From Shewanella sp. NFH-SH190041 (lineage in GTDB: Bacteria > Pseudomonadota > Gammaproteobacteria > Enterobacterales > Shewanellaceae), in the NCBI RefSeq assembly GCF_024363255.1, contig NZ_AP026070.1, forward strand, positions 310,001 to 374,000: 64,000 nt of DNA, written 5' to 3'. Both the position numbers and the translations under genes were made by a program. The notes beneath the pieces were generated by a model that saw nothing but the letters and a program-made list of their open reading frames with translations, made no database searches and was not told the DNA's origin. Positions 28,028 through 37,047 of the stretch are shown in pieces (the first letter of the stretch is position 1; each line of letters opens with the position of its first letter).

Positions 28028-28813
28028 ATGGATTTAACTGCTCAGCTGGCGTTAACCCTGAATAACAAGGTATTCGCCAACCCACGACGCATTGCACTGC
28101 TTAAGCAAATCGCTAATACCGGCTCCCTTAATCAGGGCGCGAAACTGGCCGGGATCAGTTATAAAGCTGCCTGGGATGCCGTCAATGATATGAATACGGC
28201 CATGGCCCAACCTGTGGTTCACAGTGAAAAGGGCGGTAAAGGGGGCGGCGGGGCAAAACTGACCGAGTTCGGTGAGCGTTTGCTGAAAGTCTATTCCCTT
28301 ACCGAGCAGGTACAGGGGATGGCGTTGGCCGCCTTGCTGGATGATTCTATTTCCATGAATACCCTGCTGGATGTGATGGCGCATTTCTCTCTTAACACCA
28401 GCGCCCGTAACCAACTCAGCGGCGTGATCCGCCATATTGCCAGCCGGGGCATTAATGATTTAATCCATGTGGAATTAGCCTGCGGTCAGCAGGTGAAAGT
28501 CTCTATTACCCACGCCAGTAGTGAACATTTAGCGCTGGCTGAAGGAAAGCCGGTATTGCTGCTGTGCAAAGCGCCAGCGGTGGATCTGGTGCCAGATACT
28601 GCCCCGGAAGCCTGTGATAGCCGTAACCATTTGCGCGGCACCTTAGTCGAAAAAACTGTGCTGGGGGATAAAACCGAGTTGGCACTGGATATCGGCGGCG
28701 GGGATACCGTGTATTCCGTTATGGATGCCCAGCAGGCGGAGTCCCTGTGTTTACAGCAATCTTATCAGGCATGTTTCCTTGCCAGCCAAACCATTATTGC
28801 CAGTATGAATTAA
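28028..28813 (+). CDS. modE: Molybdate-responsive transcriptional regulator
   Basis: Represses modABC when molybdate is abundant. N-terminal winged helix-turn-helix: ANPRRIALLKQIANTGSLNQGAKLAGISYKAAWDAVNDMN, then the GGKGGGGAKLTEFGERLL wing. The C-terminus has two mop/TOBE molybdate-binding domains (first containing SARNQLSGVI). The chosen ATG gives 261 residues, matching E. coli ModE; the frame stays open upstream to 27935, and ATGs at 27986 and 27935 are alternatives. No clear ribosome-binding site decides between them. Divergent from modA, with the Mo-box between. Confidence 0.93.
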   Translation: MDLTAQLALTLNNKVFANPRRIALLKQIANTGSLNQGAKLAGISYKAAWDAVNDMNTAMAQPVVHSEKGGKGGGGAKLTEFGERLLKVYSLTEQVQGMALAALLDDSISMNTLLDVMAHFSLNTSARNQLSGVIRHIASRGINDLIHVELACGQQVKVSITHASSEHLALAEGKPVLLLCKAPAVDLVPDTAPEACDSRNHLRGTLVEKTVLGDKTELALDIGGGDTVYSVMDAQQAESLCLQQSYQACFLASQTIIASMN

Positions 28814-28823
28814 TCGTTACGTC

Positions 28824-29315
28824 ATGAAAAAAGCCAATCTGATCACCCGTAAGGGCTGGCAGACTCTGGATCGGGAATTGAAATACCTGTGGAAAGAGTA
28901 CCGCCCGGAAATCACTAAAAAAGTTCAGGAAGCTGCCGCCCAAGGCGACCGCTCAGAAAATGCTGACTACACCTATAACAAACGGCTGTTACGGCAGATT
29001 GATAGCCGGGTGCGTTATCTGGTGAAGCGGGTGGAAGAGCTGCAGATTGTTGATTACTCCCCCCAGCAGGAAGGTAAGGTCTTTTTCGGTGCCTGGGTGG
29101 AGCTGGAAAATGACGCGGGTGATGTGGTGCGTTACCGTATTGTCGGCAAGGATGAGCTGGACACCAAGCTGGGCTACATCACCATTGACTCCCCGATGGC
29201 CCGCGCCCTGATCGGCAAGCAGGTGGATGACGATGTTATCGTGCAGACCCCGTCCGGTCCGCGTCATTGGTATGTGAACCATATTCGTTACCAAGCGTTT
29301 GATGAACAAGAATAA
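28824..29315 (+). CDS. greB: Transcription elongation factor GreB
   Basis: Rescues backtracked RNA polymerase by stimulating transcript cleavage. The 163-residue protein has the N-terminal coiled coil with LITRKGWQTLDRELKYLW and the acidic tip GDRSENADYTYNKRLLRQID (near residues 38-57), then the FKBP-like C-terminal domain with YRIVGKDELDTKLGYITIDSPMARAL. YTYNKR at the tip distinguishes GreB from GreA. It starts eleven bases after modE, so it may be cotranscribed with it here. In enterics it lies next to ompR. Confidence 0.95.
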   Translation: MKKANLITRKGWQTLDRELKYLWKEYRPEITKKVQEAAAQGDRSENADYTYNKRLLRQIDSRVRYLVKRVEELQIVDYSPQQEGKVFFGAWVELENDAGDVVRYRIVGKDELDTKLGYITIDSPMARALIGKQVDDDVIVQTPSGPRHWYVNHIRYQAFDEQE

Positions 29316-29427
29316 TGTGCTAGCAGTCCTTGGAGCACAGGTCGACGGCTGAGGCTGCTGTGCTATCTTTGGGGGCTGAATTGGTACCACTGAACACCCG
29401 AAATAAAAACTGATCATCTGAGAACTT

Positions 29428-31782
29428 ATGCACACTATGCAGAATATTGCCCGGATTATTGCTCAGGAACTGAATGTCCGCGAGCAGCAGGTTACCGCTA
29501 CTATCACACTATTGGATGATGGTGCGACTGTCCCATTTGTTGCCCGTTACCGTAAAGAAGCCACCGGCGGACTGGATGATACCCAGTTGCGCACCCTGCA
29601 CAGCCGTCTGGGCTATCTGCGGGAATTAAACGATCGCCGCCAGGTGATTATCTCCAGCATTGAAGCCCAAGGGAAATTGACCCCGGCGCTCGCTGCTGAG
29701 CTGGCTCAAGCTGACTCTAAAACCCGGCTGGAAGATTTGTACCTGCCATATAAGCCTAAGCGTCGTACCAAGGGACAGATTGCCATTGAAGCTGGACTTG
29801 AGCCATTGGCCGATGCCCTTTTGGCTGACCGTCAGGCCGATCTGCAAGCCAGTGCCGCCGCATATATCAATGCTGAGGCGGGGTTTGCTGATGCCAAAGC
29901 TGTATTGGATGGCGCCCGTTATATCCTGATGGAGCGCTATGCTGAAGATGCAGAGTTGCTGCGCAAGGTGCGGCAACAGCTGGAGCAGCATGCTGAGCTT
30001 AAAGCGCATGTGATTGCTGGCAAAGAAAAAGAAGGCGCAAAATTCCGCGATTATTTCGACCACCATGAAGCCATTACCAAGGTGCCATCCCACCGGGCGC
30101 TGGCCATGCTGCGTGGTCGTAATGAAGGTATTCTCAGCCTAGCGCTGGATGCCGATCCTGATTCTGAGGCCCGCAGCAGTGTGTGTGAGCAGATTATTAC
30201 TGAGCACCTCAAGCTGAATCTGACGGACTCTGAAGTCGATAACTGGTTGCGCACTGTGGTAACTGCCACTTGGCGCATCAAAATTGCTTTGCAGATGGAA
30301 ACTGAATTTATTGCCCGTATGCGTGAGCAAGCTGAGGGCGAGGCGATTAAGGTGTTTGCCCGCAACTTAGGCGATCTGCTGATGGCACCACCTGCTGGCG
30401 CGAAAGCAACAATGGGGTTGGATCCGGGCCTGCGCACCGGGGTTAAAGTGGCGATTGTTGATAACACTGGCAAGCTGGTGGCCCATACCACGATTTATCC
30501 CCATGCGCCCCAAAACCAGTGGGAAAAATCCGTTCGCACTCTGGCGAATCTGGTAAAAATGCACAAGGTGCAGCTGGTGGCCATCGGTAATGGTACTGCT
30601 TCGCGGGAGACCGATAAGTTGGCCGCTGAGCTGCTGACATATGTGAAGGATGTGGCACCGGATCTGAACAAGGTGATGGTGTCTGAAGCGGGGGCATCTG
30701 TGTATTCCGCTTCTGAGCTGGCGGCAGCAGAATTCCCGGATCTGGATGTGAGTCTGCGTGGGGCGGTTTCAATTGCCCGCCGTTTACAAGACCCTCTGGC
30801 TGAGCTGGTGAAGATTGAGCCTAAATCTATTGGTGTCGGCCAGTATCAGCATGATGTGAGTCAGAGTCAGTTATCAACTGCGCTGGAAGATGTGGTGGAA
30901 GACTGTGTAAACCGCGTAGGTGTGGATGTGAATATGGCGTCTGCGCCACTGCTGGCCCAGGTGGCGGGGTTAAACCGTACCTTGGCGAAAAATGTGGTGG
31001 ATTACCGCGATGCCAATGGTCGTTTCAACAGCCGTAAAGAGCTTTTGAAGGTTGCCCGCCTTGGGCCGAAAGCCTTTGAACAAGCTGCGGGCTTTTTGCG
31101 TATCAGCCAAGGTGAAAACCCATTGGATACCTCAGCGGTGCATCCTGAAGCTTATGCACTGGTAGAAAGTATTGCTGTGGCTAAGCAGGTGCCGGTTGCT
31201 GAGTTGATTGGCAATACCAGTTTGTTGCGCAGTATTAACGCCACAGACTTTACCACTGACGCTTTTGGTTTGCCGACCGTGACCGATATTCTGGCTGAGC
31301 TGGATAAGCCGGGGCGGGATCCCCGCGGTGAGTTTAAGACTGCCAAGTTCAAAGATGGCGTCGAAGAGATTAAAGATCTTAAGCTGGAGATGATTCTGGA
31401 AGGGGTGGTCACCAATGTGACTAACTTTGGTGCCTTTGTGGATGTGGGCGTGCATCAGGATGGCTTAGTGCATATCTCTTCCCTGACGGATAAATTCGTT
31501 TCTGATCCTCACACCATTGTTAAAGCCGGTGATGTGGTGAAAGTGAAGGTGATGGAAGTGGATGTGGAACGTCGCCGCATTGCCCTGTCGATGCGCTTAG
31601 ATGAAAAACCTCAGCCAACAGAAGCCCGCAGTCATGGTGCTCAGCCAAACCGTGGACAGAATGGTAAAGCTGGCAACCATCAGGGCAAAGGTAAGCCGGG
31701 TAATCGCCAACAGGCTAAACCTGTTAATGCCGCGATGGGTAACGCTTTTGCCGATGCGTTTGCCAAGCTGAAAAAGAACTAA
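29428..31782 (+). CDS. tex: Tex family S1 RNA-binding transcription accessory protein
   Basis: A 784-residue cytoplasmic nucleic-acid-binding protein linked to transcription and stress in several bacteria. Domains in order: helical N-terminus ([21 protein letters not shown] near 35-55), YqgF-like nuclease fold around [28 protein letters not shown] (near 317-345), helix-hairpin-helix repeats ([28 protein letters not shown], near 505-532), and a C-terminal S1 domain ([26 protein letters not shown], near 660-690). The C-terminal tail is Gln/Asn/Lys-rich. The fourth codon is also ATG and could be the true start. A strong terminator follows. Confidence 0.95.
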   Translation: MHTMQNIARIIAQELNVREQQVTATITLLDDGATVPFVARYRKEATGGLDDTQLRTLHSRLGYLRELNDRRQVIISSIEAQGKLTPALAAELAQADSKTRLEDLYLPYKPKRRTKGQIAIEAGLEPLADALLADRQADLQASAAAYINAEAGFADAKAVLDGARYILMERYAEDAELLRKVRQQLEQHAELKAHVIAGKEKEGAKFRDYFDHHEAITKVPSHRALAMLRGRNEGILSLALDADPDSEARSSVCEQIITEHLKLNLTDSEVDNWLRTVVTATWRIKIALQMETEFIARMREQAEGEAIKVFARNLGDLLMAPPAGAKATMGLDPGLRTGVKVAIVDNTGKLVAHTTIYPHAPQNQWEKSVRTLANLVKMHKVQLVAIGNGTASRETDKLAAELLTYVKDVAPDLNKVMVSEAGASVYSASELAAAEFPDLDVSLRGAVSIARRLQDPLAELVKIEPKSIGVGQYQHDVSQSQLSTALEDVVEDCVNRVGVDVNMASAPLLAQVAGLNRTLAKNVVDYRDANGRFNSRKELLKVARLGPKAFEQAAGFLRISQGENPLDTSAVHPEAYALVESIAVAKQVPVAELIGNTSLLRSINATDFTTDAFGLPTVTDILAELDKPGRDPRGEFKTAKFKDGVEEIKDLKLEMILEGVVTNVTNFGAFVDVGVHQDGLVHISSLTDKFVSDPHTIVKAGDVVKVKVMEVDVERRRIALSMRLDEKPQPTEARSHGAQPNRGQNGKAGNHQGKGKPGNRQQAKPVNAAMGNAFADAFAKLKKN

Positions 31783-31809
31783 TTCCAAGCTGGATGAGAT
31801 GTTATCGAT

Positions 31810-31837
31810 AACAAACCCCGCCATGGCGGGGTTTGTT
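31810..31837 (+). terminator. Rho-independent terminator of tex
   Basis: A 28-bp perfect palindrome (AACAAACCCCGCC around a central ATG-containing turn, then GGCGGGGTTTGTT), followed by TTTA, 28 bp after the tex stop. It works in either direction in principle. The MITE copy 2 is inserted at the CTAG four bases further on. Confidence 0.85.
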
Positions 31838-31841
31838 TTAT

Positions 31842-32111
31842 CTAGGGTCTGTTGACGTTTCAAGTTTGTTTTTGCAGCGATTTGAGGATGCTTTATACAA
31901 GGCAGAGGCTTTGATAGGTAGTTGCGCTACCTGATAAGCCGATAACGCAGTAGAAAGGAGCCTCAAACGCTGCCCGCAGGGTTCGGCTAAAAGCGTTTTA
32001 CTCTTTGTTGAGCGGTTCTTGCTTAGAATAACTAGGCGACAAACCACTCGCCGCGATTAAAACGCTTTTATCTCGAACAAAATTTAATCACGAAACGTCA
32101 ACAGACCCTAG
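31842..32111. mobile_element. MITE copy 2, IS5-family terminal repeats
   Basis: A 270-bp element flanked by CTAG on both sides, opposite in orientation to the copy at 3942-4210. Ends read GGGTCTGTTGACGTTTC inward from both sides. It has no transposase. The right-hand CTAG (32108-32111) is shared with the start of the adjacent IS5-family element, so the two elements sit tail to head with a single target copy between them. It is inserted immediately behind the tex terminator. Confidence 0.85.
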
Positions 32112-32992
32112 GGTCTGTTGACGTTTGCTGTTCATTTCTCACTCAGCAATACATCGGTAGCCACATAAGCATGAATGCCAGCGATACCATACTGGCATAA
32201 TTCCGTTCCAACTTATCATAACGGCTTGAAATAGCACGATAATGCTTAATCCTAGCAAAGGCATTTTCCACCAAATGACGATACCTATATAAGCACCAAT
32301 CCATTGTATCCTTACCAATATCTTGCCCGTAATTACGCCTAGCTATCACAGTTTTTCCTCCTTTGCGTTGAACAAAAACGCGGAAAGATTCACTGTCATA
32401 TCCTTTATCGCATACAATAGTATCTATCTCCCCCAGTTGTTCTACGAGACTTTCTGCAAGAACAATGTCATTTCGCTGACCTTCTGATAAATCAAAACAA
32501 ATGGGCAAACCTCCGCTATCGACAGCTAAGTGGATTTTTGTTGTATTCCCACCTCTGCTTTTACCTATTTGCTCAGAGAAATTTGTAGCAGCGCCTGTGC
32601 TGTGCTGATGTGCACGAATAATTGAGCCATCGAGGAACACCCATTCGAAGTCTGCCATTTTTGCTAACTGACTGAAAAGATGATTTAAAATACCTTTTTT
32701 AGACCAAAGGTTAAATCGTCTATATACTGAGCTCCATTCACCAAATCCCGGAGGTAAATCTCGCCAAGGGATCCCCGTTCTCATACGGAAAAGTATCCCT
32801 TCAAAGGTCATTCTATGTTCAGATTTATTGTAGATACGACCAGTACTTTTCATTATCTGTAGTAGCAGTTCCCATCTTATGTCAGTTAATATTGTTCTCG
32901 GCATGCTTTGGGGTTGTGGTTTGTTTTTGGCGAAAGAGATTATAACCCCTCTGCATGTTGCTCAAAAATCATCCTCGAAACGTCAACACGCC
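32112..32992 (-). mobile_element. IS5-family insertion sequence (IS427-like group), intact
   Basis: An 881-bp element bounded by CTAG at 32108-32111 and 32993-32996. The terminal inverted repeats read GGTCTGTTGACGTTT on the left and, inward, GGCGTGTTGACGTTT on the right. It carries one intact transposase gene on the minus strand. Element length, TIR type and the CTAG target agree with IS5-family members of the IS427/IS1031 type; the exact name would need an ISfinder match. Confidence 0.85.
32143..32904 (-). CDS. IS5-family DDE transposase
   Basis: Catalyses transposition of the surrounding element and probably of the two MITEs with the same ends. Single frame of 253 residues. The N-terminal half has the DUF4096-like MTFEGILFRMRTGIPWRDLPPGFG motif. 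The catalytic triad is visible: Asp92 (FLDGSIIRAH), Asp166 (CDKGYDSE) and Glu213 (RHLVENAFARIKHYR). Many relatives are encoded in two frames; this one is uninterrupted, so it is likely active. Confidence 0.93.
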   Translation of the reverse strand: MPRTILTDIRWELLLQIMKSTGRIYNKSEHRMTFEGILFRMRTGIPWRDLPPGFGEWSSVYRRFNLWSKKGILNHLFSQLAKMADFEWVFLDGSIIRAHQHSTGAATNFSEQIGKSRGGNTTKIHLAVDSGGLPICFDLSEGQRNDIVLAESLVEQLGEIDTIVCDKGYDSESFRVFVQRKGGKTVIARRNYGQDIGKDTMDWCLYRYRHLVENAFARIKHYRAISSRYDKLERNYASMVSLAFMLMWLPMYC

Positions 32993-33002
32993 CTAGTGTT
33001 GG

Positions 33003-33042
33003 TCTTTTTTCTTTTCCTTTTCTTTTCCTTTTCCTTTTCTTT
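33003..33042 (+). repeat. Homopyrimidine (CTTTTC)-type tract
   Basis: Forty consecutive pyrimidines made of irregular CTTTTC/CTTTT units, directly to the right of the insertion sequence. The rest of the interval 32993-33248 shows no other gene or structure. Such mirror-like purine/pyrimidine tracts can form triplex DNA or slip during replication. It could also affect transcription into the downstream sulfatase gene. Confidence 0.6.
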
Positions 33043-33248
33043 ACTGAGTGCTCTGTCTGCCGACCGTGAATCGCTTTCTTGCCGATAACTTGTATTAATT
33101 GATACGCGTGTTGCTATTTCGTGTTGTTTGTTAAATTATCTTGAGCATGATGCGGGCGACGATAAGACTTGCCCGGCAGTCGATATGTCATCTGTTGTGG
33201 CTGGATGATGCCGTAGCGTATGGGGTGGCACGATACTCAGGAGGGAAT

Positions 33249-35231
33249 ATGACAGTGGCATCACGGCCAAACACCGAGGTCAGTACCGGGCTGCGGGCAA
33301 TTTTATGGTTTGGCGTTATCGCGTTGATTGTGTTGTTGCTTAGCCGTACAGGGCTAGCAATATGGCAGTTTGAACGGGTGCAGGCAGCGGATAATTGGAG
33401 TCACCTACTGCTACAGGGGTTACGGATTGATATTGCCACACTGTGCTGGTTGTGGGGGATTGCAGCGTTGGGAACAGTGCTATTCGCCGGTCACCATTGG
33501 TTGGGGCGTGTTTGGCGGATTGTGTTGCGTGGGTATTTAATCGCTGGGCTGTGGCTGCTGGTGATGTTAGAGGTGACTACGCCATCATTTATTGAAGAGT
33601 TTGGTTTTCGCCCTAATCGCCTCTATGTGGAATATCTGATTTATCCCAAAGAGGTGATCGCCATGTTGTGGAATGGTCGCCCCCATGAAATTATTTTGGC
33701 GCTGCTATTAGGATTGATAACGCTGTGGTTGGGCTGGCGACTGGCGGCGAGATTGTTGCCAATCGATACCGATGGCAGCACTTATGCTGCCGCTTATACT
33801 CAAAGTCGCCCTGCTGAACCGGGTTGGTTGTTGCGATTGCTATTGGCTTTGCTGATTATTGCCCTGACTCTGATTGGCGCTCGTTCCACCTTGGGGCACA
33901 GACCGCTAAATCCAGCGATGGTGGCATTTTCAACCGATCCCTTAGTCAATTCTCTAACCGTTAATTCAGCCTATTCCTTAGTGTTTGCCATTAAACAAAT
34001 GGGGGGAGAAGCCGATGCCGGCCGAATTTATGGCCATATGGATGAAGCAGACATTATTGAGGTTGTGCGGCGGGAAAGCGGCCGGGAGACGTTTACCTCC
34101 TCCGAGCAGCCGACCCGGTCATTTAACCCTGCCAGTTACCAGGGCAAGCCGAAAAATTTGGTGATTATTCTGCAAGAAAGTTTAGGCACCCGTTTTGTTG
34201 GCAGCTTAGGGGGATTGCCGCTGACACCGAATATAGATCGATTATCAACCCAAGGTTGGTACTTTGATCAGCTCTATGCCACAGGAACCCGCTCTGTTCG
34301 CGGGATTGAAGCGATTATTACCGGTTTTACCCCCACGCCTGCGCGCTCTGTGGTGAAGTTGGGGAAGAGTCAGAGTGGTTTTTTTACCATTGCGGATTTG
34401 CTCGCGAGGCAGGGGTATTACACCCAGTTTATTTATGGTGGTGAGAGCCATTTTGACAATCTGCGCAGCTTTTTCCTCGGTAATGGTTTTCAGCACATTA
34501 TTGAGGAGCAGGATTATGAAAATCCTGTATTTCATGGCTCATGGGGGGTGTCAGATGAAGATCTGATGCGCCGTGCCCATAAGGAGTTTGAGGTGCTTAA
34601 CCAGCAGGAACAGCCGTTTTTTAGTTTGGTATTTAGCTCCAGTAATCACGATCCCTTTGAGTTTCCCGATGGCCGAATCGAATTGTATGAGCAGCCCAAG
34701 CAGACCCGAAATAATGCTGCCAAATATGCTGATTATGCGGTGGGGGAGTTTTTTCGTTTAGCCCAACAGGCAGATTATTGGGATGACACAGTATTTTTAG
34801 TGGTGGCGGATCATGACAGCCGAGTTGGTGGGGCGGATTTAGTGCCCATTTCCCGTTTTCGCATCCCCGGGTTAATTCTTGGCAAAGATATTGCCCCTTG
34901 GCGAGATCCTCGCTTGGTAAGCCAAATTGATTTGGCGCCAACTTTACTGTCTTTAATTGGTGTGGCGGCCGAGCATCCTATGATTGGGCGGGATCTGTCT
35001 TCGGTGCCGGATTCCTGGCCGGGGCGGGCCATGATGCAGTACGACAAAAATTTTGCCTATATGCGCGGCCGGGATGTCGTGGTGTTACAGCCAGAAAAAG
35101 CGCCAACAGGATTTGTGCTGAATGACGCTGGTCGGCTTGAACCCAGTGAGCAGTCCCGCGAGCTTAAGCAAACAGCTCAAGGGGTGGCATTGTGGGGCAG
35201 TATGGCGTATCAGCAGGGGCTATATCACTGA
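33249..35231 (+). CDS. LTA synthase-like membrane sulfatase/phosphotransferase
   Basis: Inner-membrane protein with about five N-terminal helices (to about residue 215) and a large periplasmic alkaline-phosphatase-fold domain. Landmarks match lipoteichoic-acid synthase/phosphoglycerol transferase relatives: metal-ligand Glu in VIILQESLGTRF, nucleophile region ATGTRSVRGIEAI, NHDPFEFP, and VVADHDSR. In Gram-negatives such enzymes modify envelope glycans or lipids with phosphoethanolamine or phosphoglycerol; the substrate here is unknown. I place the start at the ATG at 33249 because AGGAGG lies four bases upstream, giving 660 residues; a frame extension to 33141 lacks support. Isolated between the insertion sequence and a convergent gene. 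Confidence 0.85.
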   Translation: MTVASRPNTEVSTGLRAILWFGVIALIVLLLSRTGLAIWQFERVQAADNWSHLLLQGLRIDIATLCWLWGIAALGTVLFAGHHWLGRVWRIVLRGYLIAGLWLLVMLEVTTPSFIEEFGFRPNRLYVEYLIYPKEVIAMLWNGRPHEIILALLLGLITLWLGWRLAARLLPIDTDGSTYAAAYTQSRPAEPGWLLRLLLALLIIALTLIGARSTLGHRPLNPAMVAFSTDPLVNSLTVNSAYSLVFAIKQMGGEADAGRIYGHMDEADIIEVVRRESGRETFTSSEQPTRSFNPASYQGKPKNLVIILQESLGTRFVGSLGGLPLTPNIDRLSTQGWYFDQLYATGTRSVRGIEAIITGFTPTPARSVVKLGKSQSGFFTIADLLARQGYYTQFIYGGESHFDNLRSFFLGNGFQHIIEEQDYENPVFHGSWGVSDEDLMRRAHKEFEVLNQQEQPFFSLVFSSSNHDPFEFPDGRIELYEQPKQTRNNAAKYADYAVGEFFRLAQQADYWDDTVFLVVADHDSRVGGADLVPISRFRIPGLILGKDIAPWRDPRLVSQIDLAPTLLSLIGVAAEHPMIGRDLSSVPDSWPGRAMMQYDKNFAYMRGRDVVVLQPEKAPTGFVLNDAGRLEPSEQSRELKQTAQGVALWGSMAYQQGLYH

Positions 35232-35329
35232 TTGTGCCGGATGACGTTGGCCGCCATTTTTAACACGCGTGTTCTGAGCTGATTCAGTGCGCAGCAGCAA
35301 TAGGCCTATTAACGATGAGCGCGTTTGGG

Positions 35330-36169
35330 TTATAGCAGGATATGCCGCATTGCTGGAGGCTTGGGCTGAAAGGCTCTGTGATAGGTGTGGTTGATGGTGT
35401 GTCGCACCTGTTGAAAATAGGCGTTTTGCCGCTCTTGCCCGCTCAAATGCTCTTTGGGCTGTGATACTTGGGACGTTAGAGTTGGTATGTCTGCTGGCTT
35501 TGAGCCCAATGCTAGATGATCTTTGGGTCGAGAAGATGTGATTAATGGCTCGGCTGGTGGCACGATTGCTTGGGGGGAAAATACGAGCGGTTGGGCCTGT
35601 CGCCAAGTCTGCTGCCAAGGCTGCGCTTGATATTGTTTCTGATGCTGCTTTGTCTGCTGTAGCGTTATGTTTTGCTGGGTAAGCTGTGGTAATTCTGCTT
35701 GAGTTTTAGCGTGGCGTTGCCTCTGATTGTCTGACTTATTTTTGCCCTTTGTGGCTGGGGTTTTATTTACTTCTGATGTGACTTCGCTGGGTTGGATTGC
35801 GGCGGGAATAACGCGCTGAAATGGCGTTTGGCTTAGCGGCATTTGGCCGAGTTGTGTTGACGTCGCAGTGCCGGGTTGAGAGTGGGCTGATGGCATCAAA
35901 GGGGTAAATGATAGCCCTGATAATCGCGGTGATATTACTGTTGATGCCTCGGCATTATCTTTATTGCCACTGGGTTGGCGAATACGAATATCTTTACGGC
36001 TTAGCGCTATAGGCTGGCCGGTTTGCCCCGGGCGTAGAAAATGCTGCGGCGATAGCGCTAAGGGCGGTGGCAGTTGTGGGCGCTGCATATTGTCGCGCCG
36101 CATGCTGTCTGTTGCCGGATTCGTTGGGCTGACCGGCAGGTGGGCATAGTTGGATACCGGCTGCATCAT
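35330..36169 (-). CDS. Low-complexity Pro/Gln-rich protein of unknown function
   Basis: A 279-residue frame preceded by AGGAGGG three bases before its ATG, so translation is likely. The product is almost devoid of hydrophobic core patterns. It is rich in Pro, Gln, Ser, Thr and Ala, with a basic patch (KGKNKSDNQRQRHAKTQ near 140-156) and a Gln-rich stretch (QQNITLQQTKQHQKQYQAQ near 164-182). There is no signal peptide or membrane helix, and the end is basic and His-containing (IRRTINHT-type turn: VRHTINHTYHRAFQPK). It is probably intrinsically disordered. It is 85 bp downstream of bioH in the same direction. I do not recognise a family. Confidence 0.6.
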   Translation of the reverse strand: MMQPVSNYAHLPVSPTNPATDSMRRDNMQRPQLPPPLALSPQHFLRPGQTGQPIALSRKDIRIRQPSGNKDNAEASTVISPRLSGLSFTPLMPSAHSQPGTATSTQLGQMPLSQTPFQRVIPAAIQPSEVTSEVNKTPATKGKNKSDNQRQRHAKTQAELPQLTQQNITLQQTKQHQKQYQAQPWQQTWRQAQPLVFSPQAIVPPAEPLITSSRPKDHLALGSKPADIPTLTSQVSQPKEHLSGQERQNAYFQQVRHTINHTYHRAFQPKPPAMRHILL

Positions 36170-36254
36170 TTGCCCTCCTGCGGTGTGATGGTCATAGCGA
36201 TTTGCCCTGACTGATAACTCCAGTTTAGTCGGTTATAGTGAGGTTTTCCGGCGG

Positions 36255-37019
36255 CTAACCGAGCAGGTTTGCCAGCCAACTTTTCAGCCCGGTAGCAAAC
36301 TCTTGTGTGTGGGAGATAAAGGGAGCGTGGGAGGCTTTTGCCAGTGTCCAGTCTTTACTGTTCGGTAATGCTGGCATTTGACTGATCACCCGGTTAGGCA
36401 CTAAGGCATCAAGTCGGCCCCAGCATCTGAGCCAAGGCTGAGTAATCGCGTGGAGCTGACTGCGCAAGTCCACCTGTTGCAGCATCATTAATCCCAGTGC
36501 CAGCGCTTGATTATCGGGTAGTGGCCGGGCGAGAACTTGGGTGCGAATTTGGCGGATATCTTCTTTGGCGGTAGCGCTGCCCATGGCCTGAATTGCTAAA
36601 AAGCGTTCGATGGTTTTAGCCGGATCCTGACAAAGCTGCTCGCTGAACTGAGCCAGGACTTTAGGGGCAATTCCCGGCCAGCTGTCTTGTTGCATAAAAC
36701 AGGGCGATGAGGCGATGGTAATCAGTGCGCTGACCCGCTCGGGGTAACGCAGTGCCGCCTGGGTTGCGACCAGTCCGCCTAAGGACCAGCCGGCCCATAT
36801 TGCTCGGTCGGGCATTTGCTGCATCAGGAGATCAACCCAGTCGTCCAGTGTGTTTCCCTCGGGTTGGCTTAGCCCAAAGCCGGGCAGATCCACATAGTGC
36901 ACTCTATACTCAGTCAGTAGCTCATACAGGGGAGAAAATGCGGCACTATTAACGCCCCAGCCATGGATCATCACTAGATCCTGTCCTTGCCCGTGAACCT
37001 CTGTGTGCAGTGTCGTCAC
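36255..37019 (-). CDS. bioH: Pimeloyl-ACP methyl ester carboxylesterase
   Basis: Releases pimeloyl-ACP from its methyl ester in biotin synthesis. The 254-residue alpha/beta hydrolase has the oxyanion-side HGWGVNSAAF (near 19-28), the nucleophile Ser79 in GWSLGG, an acidic residue in WGRLDALVPNRV, and the catalytic His in KASHAPFISH near 234. Length and the GWSLGG elbow match BioH. It is divergent from comF, the arrangement found in enterics (bioH-gntX). Confidence 0.93.
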   Translation of the reverse strand: MTTLHTEVHGQGQDLVMIHGWGVNSAAFSPLYELLTEYRVHYVDLPGFGLSQPEGNTLDDWVDLLMQQMPDRAIWAGWSLGGLVATQAALRYPERVSALITIASSPCFMQQDSWPGIAPKVLAQFSEQLCQDPAKTIERFLAIQAMGSATAKEDIRQIRTQVLARPLPDNQALALGLMMLQQVDLRSQLHAITQPWLRCWGRLDALVPNRVISQMPALPNSKDWTLAKASHAPFISHTQEFATGLKSWLANLLG

Positions 37020-37047
37020 CTATTTACTACCCCGTGAGTGTGAAATC

